NCBI GenBank assembly: GCA_023266165.1
Contig: JAHFRR010000030.1
Location: 1 to 12,609, forward strand
From: Thiotrichales bacterium
GTDB taxonomy: Bacteria; Pseudomonadota; Gammaproteobacteria; Francisellales; CACEW01
Direction: 5' to 3'
DNA: 12,609 nt
The notes below the pieces were generated by a model. That model was not told the DNA's origin and made no database searches. It saw only the letters and a program-made list of their open reading frames with translations. Of this stretch, positions 7,147 to 12,609 are shown one piece after another (the first letter of the stretch is position 1; each line of letters opens with the position of its first letter). Both the position numbers and the translations under genes were made by a program.

Positions 7147-7716
7147 ATGGCAACCATCTCAACCAATGAATTCAAGGGCGGCGTAAAGATTTTACTCGAT
7201 AACCAGCCGTACAATATTTTAGAAAACGAATTCGTAAAACCCGGTAAAGGCCAAGCGTTTAACCGTGTTCGTGTGAGAAATCTATTGAATGGCCGTGTGA
7301 TTGAGCGGACGTTTAAATCTGGAGATTCAGTCGATGTGGCGGATATTGCGGAGTTTGAGGCGCAGTATCTCTATAACGACGGTGAGTTTTGGTATTTCAT
7401 GCAGCCGGAGAGCTTTGAGCAGTTCCAAGTGGGTGAAACCGCTGTGACAGATTCCAAAAAGTGGCTGAAGGAGCAAGATCTATGTGTTTTGACCCTCTGG
7501 AATGGCTCACCGTTGGCCGTGGCGCCTCCTAATTTTGTGATTTTAACGATTGTAGAGACGGATCCAGGCTTGAAAGGCGATACTTCAGGGGGTGGTGGAA
7601 AACCTGCTACCCTAGAGACAGGTGCTGTGGTTCGCGTGCCTTTGTTTGTCCAAACAGGCGAAGTGATTAAAGTGGATACCCGTACGGGAGAGTATGTCTC
7701 TCGTGTGAAAGAATAA
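7147..7716 (+). CDS. efp: Translation elongation factor P
   Basis: Ribosome-binding factor that relieves stalling at polyproline stretches. The protein is 189 residues, full length for the family (E. coli 188). The N-terminal domain contains EFVKPGKGQAF with Lys34, the position beta-lysylated by EpmA in E. coli. The central and C-terminal OB-fold domains show YLYNDGEFWYFM, TLWNGSPLAVAPPNFV, DPGLKGDTSGGGGKPATL and the ending RTGEYVSRVKE. The ATG is preceded by GGAGG (7132-7136) with a rather long ten-base spacer. It lies 32 bases after sdhB with no obvious terminator, so read-through from the sdh promoter is possible. The EpmA/EpmB modification genes are not in this window. Confidence 0.98.
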   Translation: MATISTNEFKGGVKILLDNQPYNILENEFVKPGKGQAFNRVRVRNLLNGRVIERTFKSGDSVDVADIAEFEAQYLYNDGEFWYFMQPESFEQFQVGETAVTDSKKWLKEQDLCVLTLWNGSPLAVAPPNFVILTIVETDPGLKGDTSGGGGKPATLETGAVVRVPLFVQTGEVIKVDTRTGEYVSRVKE

Positions 7717-7727
7717 AATTAAGATTT

Positions 7728-7770
7728 AAAGATAAAGTAAAATAAAAGATAAAGTATAAAAGATAAAGTA
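7728..7770 (+). repeat. Three copies of a 12-bp A-rich repeat in the purA leader
   Basis: AAAGATAAAGTA occurs perfectly at 7728-7739, 7745-7756 and 7759-7770, in the 60-bp gap between efp and purA. The period is irregular (17 then 14 bases). The last copy ends six bases before the purA ATG, and no GGAG-like ribosome site is present. The tract probably gives an unstructured A-rich leader; it may alternatively be simple slippage-prone sequence. Confidence 0.85.
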
Positions 7771-7776
7771 AAATAA

Positions 7777-9096
7777 ATGAGTAGCAGCAATAAAATTTCT
7801 AAAAAAATCAATAATATTGTCGTGCTGGGCGCGCAATGGGGTGATGAAGGTAAGGGCAAAATTGTCGACATGCTGACGAAGGATGCTAAGGCTGTGGTCA
7901 GATTCCAAGGAGGGCATAACGCGGGACATACCTTGGTGATTGGCTCAGAGGTGATTAAATTAAGGTTGATCCCCTCAGGAATTTTGCATGAGGGCGTAAA
8001 AAGCTATATTGGCAATGGGGTTGTCATCTCTCTGAAAGCCTTGTTTGATGAGATAAAAGAGCTGATGGACAGAGGCGTGCCCGTTTTCCAGCGCTTGTTG
8101 ATCAGTGGCGATTGTCCCCTGATTCTGCCCAGCCATATTGCGCTGGATCATGCACGCGAGAAGTCTCGCGGCGCCAACGCCATTGGAACGACAGGGCGAG
8201 GCATTGGGCCTGCGTATGAAGATAAGATTGGCCGTCGGGCCATCAAGGTCTCTGATCTATTTGACGAAGCGCAGTTGGCGCAAAAGCTTAAAGATCTGAT
8301 GGACTTTCATAATTTCCAACTGCGTGACTATCTTCATGCCCCTGAGGTTTCTGTGTCAGAGACTTTGTCTGAGCTCTTAAGCTTTCAGGGTCGTATGCGC
8401 CCCTTGGTATGCGATGTGATGCAGAGTGTTCATGCGCATCGGTTGGCTCAAGAGCCGATTATTTTTGAAGGGGCTCAGGGAACTTTGCTTGACATCGATC
8501 ATGGAACGTATCCCTTTGTGACATCGTCCAACACGATTGCAAGCAGTGTGAGTTCAGGGGTGGGCTTTGGGCCCCGCTATATCGAATCTGTCTTGGGCAT
8601 TGTCAAAGCGTATACCACACGAGTGGGCGGTGGGCCGTTCCCCACAGAGTTATTGGATGATACAGGAGAACTGTTAAGTGCGCGCGGTCATGAGTTTGGT
8701 ACGGTGACGGGTAGAAAGCGCCGTTGCGGTTGGTTGGATTTGGCAGTGCTGAGAAAGTCCATTCAGCTCAACAGTATTTCTCATATGGCGCTGATGAAAT
8801 TAGATGTTTTAGATACGTTTCCTGAAATAAAAATCTGTACCCATTATGAAGTTGAGGGTGAAAAAGTAGATGTCTTGCCAGGGCGTGCTGAAGCAGTCGC
8901 ACGCTGTCAGCCTGTTTATATCACCCTGCCAGGGTGGGATAAAAATATTCGAGAGATTCGTGAATATTCAAAATTGCCCCTTGAAGCCAGGCACTATATT
9001 GAATTTATAGAAGCTCAGTTGGGAATCCCGATTGCATTGATCTCAACAGGGCCTGAGCGCACAGAAACCATCATTCGAGAGCAGATTTTTACCTAA
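7777..9096 (+). CDS. purA: Adenylosuccinate synthetase PurA
   Basis: GTP-dependent ligase joining IMP and aspartate to make adenylosuccinate, the first step from IMP to AMP. It has 439 residues (E. coli 432). The family motifs are all visible: GAQWGDEGKGK with catalytic Asp23, HNAGH with catalytic His51, and GTTGRGIGPAYEDK (137-150). Further along are EGAQGTLLD (231-239), TTRVGGGPFPTE (280-291), TGRKRRCGWLD (311-321) and the guanine-recognition KLDVLD (341-346). About ten Ser/Lys/Asn-rich residues precede the usual beginning, and no other good start lies closer. There is no clear Shine-Dalgarno sequence; the leader is the A-rich repeat described separately. parE starts one base after the stop. 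Confidence 0.98.
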   Translation: MSSSNKISKKINNIVVLGAQWGDEGKGKIVDMLTKDAKAVVRFQGGHNAGHTLVIGSEVIKLRLIPSGILHEGVKSYIGNGVVISLKALFDEIKELMDRGVPVFQRLLISGDCPLILPSHIALDHAREKSRGANAIGTTGRGIGPAYEDKIGRRAIKVSDLFDEAQLAQKLKDLMDFHNFQLRDYLHAPEVSVSETLSELLSFQGRMRPLVCDVMQSVHAHRLAQEPIIFEGAQGTLLDIDHGTYPFVTSSNTIASSVSSGVGFGPRYIESVLGIVKAYTTRVGGGPFPTELLDDTGELLSARGHEFGTVTGRKRRCGWLDLAVLRKSIQLNSISHMALMKLDVLDTFPEIKICTHYEVEGEKVDVLPGRAEAVARCQPVYITLPGWDKNIREIREYSKLPLEARHYIEFIEAQLGIPIALISTGPERTETIIREQIFT

Positions 9097-9097
9097 A

Positions 9098-10996
9098 ATG
9101 ACAAAAGAGGCAGAGCGATACAGCGCGCATGATATTGAGGTCTTGACGGGGCTAGATCCTGTCAAGCGCCGTCCTGGTATGTACACAGACACCACATCCC
9201 CCAATCACCTGGCCCAGGAAGTGATCGATAACAGTGTGGACGAGGCATTAGCAGGATTTGCCACCGAGATCACGGTGACCCTGCATCTTGATGGCGCATT
9301 GTCGGTGGAGGATGATGGTCGGGGTATGCCTGTGGATATTCATCCTGAAGAAGGTGTGACAGGCGTTGAGCTGATTATGACGCGCTTGCATGCAGGCGGT
9401 AAGTTTAACCACAAAAACTATCAGTTCTCCGGCGGACTGCATGGGGTGGGAGTGTCTGTCGTCAATGCGCTTTCTTCCAACGTTGAGGTTTTGATTAAGC
9501 GCAACGGTAAAATTTACCAGATGCGCTTTGCTCATGGCATCAAGCAAGAAGAGCTGGTAGAGATTGGTTCTGTGGGGAAGAAAATCACGGGAACTTGCGT
9601 AAAATTCTGGCCCGAGGGGTCTTATTTCGATAAACCCAAGTTTGGCGTGCCGCATCTGAAATATCTTTTGAGAGCTAAAGCGATCCTGTGTTCGGGCTTG
9701 AGAGTGAACTGGATCAATGCACAGGATGCTACGCGAGAAAGCTGGGAATACCAAGATGGACTGTTAGATTATCTGAGAGCCTCGCTGGAGGGCTTGGAGT
9801 CTATTCCTCTCTCTCCTTGGACGGGAAGCTTAAAGAGCGATGAATATGCGCTGGCATGGGCCATCAGTTGGCATCCTGAAGGGTTGGAAGGGCAATTGAC
9901 TGAGAGCTATGTGAACTTGATCCCAACGCCCGAAGGCGGTACGCATGTCAATGGCCTGAGATCGGGTATTCTAGATGCCGTACGTGAGTTCTGTGAGCTG
10001 CGAGATTTGCTGCCTAGGGGCGTTAAGCTGTCTTCAGAAGATGTGATGAACTCCGCAAGTTTTGTGTTATCTCTCAAGCTCAGGGATCCCCAGTTTTCGG
10101 GTCAAACCAAAGAGAGATTGACCTCAAGAGATGCGGCGCTCTTGGTTTCCAATGCGGTGAAAGATGCTTTAAGCCTCTGGTTAAACCAACAGGTACAAGA
10201 GGGTGAAAAGCTGATTGAATGGTTTGTGGCGGCCGCGCTTAAGCGCCAGAGAAAAGCAAAAACCATTCTGCGCAAACGAGTGGTGCAAGGCCCTGCGCTG
10301 CCTGGTAAGTTGACAGACTGCACTTGCCAAGACCCTTTGCATTCGGAATTGTTTTTGGTGGAAGGGGATTCTGCAGGAGGCTCTGCCAAACAGGCTCGCG
10401 AGCGAGAGTTTCAGGCAGTGATGCCTTTGCGAGGTAAGATTCTCAATACCTGGGAAGTAGAAAGCAGTGAGGTGCTGGCATCTCAAGAGATTCATGATAT
10501 TACGGTAGCCATTGGTGTTGATCCAGGCTCTGAAGATCTTTCTGAACTCAGATATCAAAAGATTTGTATTTTAGCAGATGCCGATTCCGATGGCGCGCAC
10601 ATCGCCACATTGCTCTGCGCCTTGTTTCTTAAGCATTTCAAGCCTTTGGTGAAAGCTGGACATATCTATGTCGCACTGCCGCCGCTCTATCGTATCGATG
10701 CCGGTAAGCACGTGTATTATGCGTTAGATGATGCGGAGCGCACGCATATTTTAGAAAAGCTTCAGCGTGAGCATCCTAAGAGCAAGCCCAACGTCCAGAG
10801 ATTTAAGGGGCTGGGCGAGATGAACCCTTTACAACTCAGAGAGACCACGATGGCCCGAGACACTCGGCGGCTCTTGCAACTACAGTTGGACAATGAGGCG
10901 GAAGCCAACCAGATTATGGATATGCTGCTCGCGAAGAAAAAAGTGCCTGAACGTCGTGCCTGGCTTGAGTTGGAAGGGGATTTGGCGGAGGTTTAG
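9098..10996 (+). CDS. parE: DNA topoisomerase IV subunit B
   Basis: ATPase subunit of topoisomerase IV, which with ParC unlinks daughter chromosomes. It has 632 residues (E. coli 630), and the whole sequence reads like gammaproteobacterial ParE rather than GyrB. The GHKL ATPase domain shows EVIDNSVDEA with catalytic Glu41, DDGRG (72-76) and GGLHGVG (112-118). The transducer domain contains SGQTKERL with the ATP-contacting Lys339. The TOPRIM domain shows EGDSAGGSA (422-430) and DADSDG (494-499) for magnesium binding. RFKGLGEMNP near the end is conserved. The ATG is one base after the purA stop with no good ribosome site, suggesting coupled translation. parC is not nearby. The stop overlaps the end of the convergent minus-strand gene by 4 bases. 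Confidence 0.98.
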   Translation: MTKEAERYSAHDIEVLTGLDPVKRRPGMYTDTTSPNHLAQEVIDNSVDEALAGFATEITVTLHLDGALSVEDDGRGMPVDIHPEEGVTGVELIMTRLHAGGKFNHKNYQFSGGLHGVGVSVVNALSSNVEVLIKRNGKIYQMRFAHGIKQEELVEIGSVGKKITGTCVKFWPEGSYFDKPKFGVPHLKYLLRAKAILCSGLRVNWINAQDATRESWEYQDGLLDYLRASLEGLESIPLSPWTGSLKSDEYALAWAISWHPEGLEGQLTESYVNLIPTPEGGTHVNGLRSGILDAVREFCELRDLLPRGVKLSSEDVMNSASFVLSLKLRDPQFSGQTKERLTSRDAALLVSNAVKDALSLWLNQQVQEGEKLIEWFVAAALKRQRKAKTILRKRVVQGPALPGKLTDCTCQDPLHSELFLVEGDSAGGSAKQAREREFQAVMPLRGKILNTWEVESSEVLASQEIHDITVAIGVDPGSEDLSELRYQKICILADADSDGAHIATLLCALFLKHFKPLVKAGHIYVALPPLYRIDAGKHVYYALDDAERTHILEKLQREHPKSKPNVQRFKGLGEMNPLQLRETTMARDTRRLLQLQLDNEAEANQIMDMLLAKKKVPERRAWLELEGDLAEV

Positions 10997-12372
10997 CGTT
11001 TGCTGTGAGATTCGCTTTTCGGTTTCACCCGAATCACGCCATAGAGAAACACGGATCGTGTAGGGTAGCTCAGGCCACGGTCTGGGTATAATGCTTCTGC
11101 CCCTTGAAATCGTGTGTCTTCTTCAAATAAAGCCTCGAGATCTGAGGAGATCTCAGCGTTGTCTTCTGCGTGAGGATGGTAGAAATCCCACTGAGTCTGT
11201 GCGAGTTTTTCTTGGAAGAGCGTTTTGTCAAAGGGATTTGATTTTCGAGGGGATAAACACAGCGATAAAAACTTTTCAAGAAGTTTTTTAATCTCGTGTA
11301 ATTCAATGAGAGTTTGTTGAGGGCCTGAGGAAAATAAAGGGTTTTGAGAGCAAATGGGGTATTGTAAAGAAAGATAGAGTGGGGTTTTATTCTGATAGAA
11401 TTGGCTCTGCATTAAAATGGGAAAATGGTAGCGTAGTTTGTAGTGCTCAGCCAGTGCTGTCGTGATTTCAGCGATCGGCCCTGCGAGGTCTTGAGTTGCA
11501 GGAGCAAACCCAGGGGTCTCGCCCACAGCCGCCATCAAGAGAGTGTAGGTCACCTCTGCAATACGAAGGTTGGGGTGTGTGGGTTTGAGGGTTTGATCTA
11601 TAAAGTCATGCCATAAGCGTTGGTATAGCTCTTGATGGCGTAAAAAGGTTGTGCGCTCTTGCTCTTGCTTAAGAGAATAGAGAAGGGCGTTGGGCGTATG
11701 GCGCAGGCGATCGATGAGTTTTGCAGAGAAAAATAAGCAAGTGCTATACCAGTGCTCTGTGTGCTCTGCATGGGTTCCAATGGATTGCCAGAGGGTGTGT
11801 TGTGCCGAAAGATTTTTGGGGTAACACGGGCGAAACCCATAGTACGTCGCAAGCCTCAAGCCAAATTGCATGTCATTGAGGGGGGTGAGTGAAATCAGAT
11901 TGCGATGCCCTGAGTAGATCGTATGAAGGCCTTGGGGTTTGGCATTGAGAACGGGTTCAAAGAGCGTGGCGATTGAGAATACATCGCCTGGATGATGGTG
12001 TGCTCGTGTGGTAGGCGGGGCGTCAGGGTCTGACTCGATCACCGATTCAATCATGTGACTCAAGACCATGCCGGTGGGGATGCCTTCCCAGGGATATTGA
12101 AAAAGTGTTTTAATTAAGGGTGGAATTCTGGCATCTTTGATGGGAGTGGGGGTTCCTAAGAAATTTAATTGGAACTGACCCTGCTCTGAAAGCTTAGCGC
12201 CGTAAGGATATCGGGCCAATAGAACAGGCATAGTTTCCCATTCTGGAATGCTTTGGAGGATCTCCCAGAATTTAGGATTGACAGCTTGAATATGCGTGCT
12301 GACCTGTGTCAGGGTCAGGACTTCGTGGGTGTGTTTAGGGTTGCGATGATCAAAGAAGTGGTTGAAGGACAT
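10993..12372 (-). CDS. Uncharacterised 459-residue soluble protein
   Basis: I do not recognise this protein. From the ATG at 12372 it has 459 residues; a TTG three codons earlier (12381) is an alternative start, with GGGG four bases before it. I see no signal peptide and no membrane span. It is His-, Pro- and Tyr-rich, with HHHPGD (125-130), SGHRNLISL (154-162), EHTEHWYSTCLFF (203-215), PGFAPATQD (287-295) and LYLSLQYP (332-339). A charged stretch (about 402-422) and a basic Lys/Ser/Arg tail follow. The PGFxPA and SLQYP segments vaguely recall uncharacterised proteins of intracellular gammaproteobacteria, from memory only. The open frame is long, uninterrupted and has its own candidate promoter, so I believe it is a real gene. 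It is the only minus-strand gene here. Confidence 0.8.
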   Translation of the reverse strand: MSFNHFFDHRNPKHTHEVLTLTQVSTHIQAVNPKFWEILQSIPEWETMPVLLARYPYGAKLSEQGQFQLNFLGTPTPIKDARIPPLIKTLFQYPWEGIPTGMVLSHMIESVIESDPDAPPTTRAHHHPGDVFSIATLFEPVLNAKPQGLHTIYSGHRNLISLTPLNDMQFGLRLATYYGFRPCYPKNLSAQHTLWQSIGTHAEHTEHWYSTCLFFSAKLIDRLRHTPNALLYSLKQEQERTTFLRHQELYQRLWHDFIDQTLKPTHPNLRIAEVTYTLLMAAVGETPGFAPATQDLAGPIAEITTALAEHYKLRYHFPILMQSQFYQNKTPLYLSLQYPICSQNPLFSSGPQQTLIELHEIKKLLEKFLSLCLSPRKSNPFDKTLFQEKLAQTQWDFYHPHAEDNAEISSDLEALFEEDTRFQGAEALYPDRGLSYPTRSVFLYGVIRVKPKSESHSKR

Positions 12373-12420
12373 GATGATCAATGCGCCCCGCTCAAGCAGT
12401 ATTTATTTTAATATTTTTAG

Positions 12421-12449
12421 ATTCTAGAGGGTCTTGAGTTGGGATTCAA
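12421..12449 (-). promoter_or_regulatory. Candidate promoter of the uncharacterised minus-strand gene
   Basis: Read on the minus strand: TTGAAT (12449-12444, 4 of 6), 17 bp, TAGAAT (12426-12421, 5 of 6). This predicts transcription from about 12414 and a leader of ~42 bases to the ATG at 12372. The -35 box lies within a small inverted repeat, CTTGA (12433-12437) with TCAAG (12446-12450). Beside it is a second one, TCTGG ATT CCAGA (12451-12463). Either could be an operator. Confidence 0.4.
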
Positions 12450-12506
12450 GTCTGGATTCCAGATTTAGATTCATAAAAGAAAAATAGAGTTTTTTCAAAA
12501 AAGCTC

Positions 12507-12534
12507 TTGACGTTTTGGAGTTAGGCCGTATAAT
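12507..12534 (+). promoter_or_regulatory. Near-consensus sigma70 promoter reading out of the window
   Basis: TTGACG (12507-12512, 5 of 6), a 16-bp spacer and a perfect TATAAT (12529-12534) predict transcription from about 12541. Upstream is A/T-tract DNA, including TTTTTTCAAAAAA (12490-12502), like an UP element. The transcript would run at least 69 bases to the window end with no coding start I can defend. The gene it serves lies to the right and is unknown; such a strong promoter would suit a stable RNA or a highly expressed gene. Confidence 0.65.
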
Positions 12535-12593
12535 TCTGTTTCCGCACTGAGGACTGTTGGTGTGGTAGATATTTAAGAGCGTAGAATAGTTGC

Positions 12594-12608
12594 CTTTGAG
12601 TTTCAAAG
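12594..12608 (+). other. Small perfect hairpin at the window end
   Basis: CTTTGA and TCAAAG pair around a GTT loop, about 53 bases into the predicted transcript from the strong promoter. The window stops one base later, so I cannot tell whether it belongs to an RNA gene, a leader structure or neither. Confidence 0.35.
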
Positions 12609-12609
12609 A

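Noticed and set aside
7728..7770. CRISPR-like array upstream of purA
   Set aside because: The repeats are only 12 bp with 2-5 bp between them; far too short for repeats and spacers, and no cas genes are present.
9248..9754. 168-residue minus-strand open frame
   Set aside because: It is entirely opposite the ATPase domain of parE; a long shadow in conserved coding sequence, with no family features.
10181..10558. 125-residue minus-strand open frame
   Set aside because: It is opposite the parE TOPRIM region; no ribosome site and no recognisable domain.
12424..12606. 60-residue minus-strand open frame at the window end
   Set aside because: It begins with TTG near the edge, runs through two candidate promoters and small inverted repeats, and has a composition typical of A/T-rich non-coding DNA. 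A real frame extending in from the right cannot be fully excluded.

Overview
The window looks like chromosome of a gammaproteobacterium. The FtsZ C-terminal peptide (DYLDIPTFLRRQTD), the ParE, EF-P and PurA sequences, and the Glu-Gly-Val-Cys-Gly-Ser-Asp iron-sulfur motif of SdhB (with Asp as a cluster ligand) all read like members of that class. I cannot fix the genus. The compact gene packing, dispersed palindromic repeats and one unrecognised large protein would fit a host-associated lineage such as the Legionellales, but that is inference.

Layout, left to right. Bases 1-1247 are the end of the division/cell-wall cluster: the last part of ftsZ, then lpxC, the committed step of lipid A synthesis. 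priA (replication restart helicase) follows with an 8-base overlap, in the place where many gammaproteobacteria carry secM/secA. LpxC lacks the usual C-terminal tail, and PriA appears to lack its winged-helix domain. Bases 3256-3890 hold no gene but are rich in repeats: a 261-bp element with 57-bp inverted ends, a separate 75-bp palindromic element, and a fragment resembling one repeat arm. A sigma70-type promoter follows. Bases 3891-7114 are a complete sdhCDAB operon (succinate dehydrogenase, respiratory complex II) with overlapping or nearly touching genes. efp (elongation factor P), purA (adenylosuccinate synthetase) and parE (topoisomerase IV subunit B) continue on the same strand to 10996. 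A three-copy A-rich 12-bp repeat fills the purA leader in place of a Shine-Dalgarno sequence.

The only minus-strand gene (10993-12372) encodes a 459-residue soluble protein that I do not recognise. It meets parE tail to tail with a 4-base overlap. The last 237 bases are a divergent promoter region: one candidate promoter reads left into the unknown gene, and a near-consensus promoter (TTGACG, 16 bp, TATAAT) reads right, out of the window.

Most of the window is conserved housekeeping sequence. I see no CRISPR array, defence cassette, transposase or complete RNA gene. The best candidates for something undescribed are the long inverted-repeat element with a compensatory stem change, the domain-reduced PriA next to the tail-less LpxC, and the unknown 459-residue protein.
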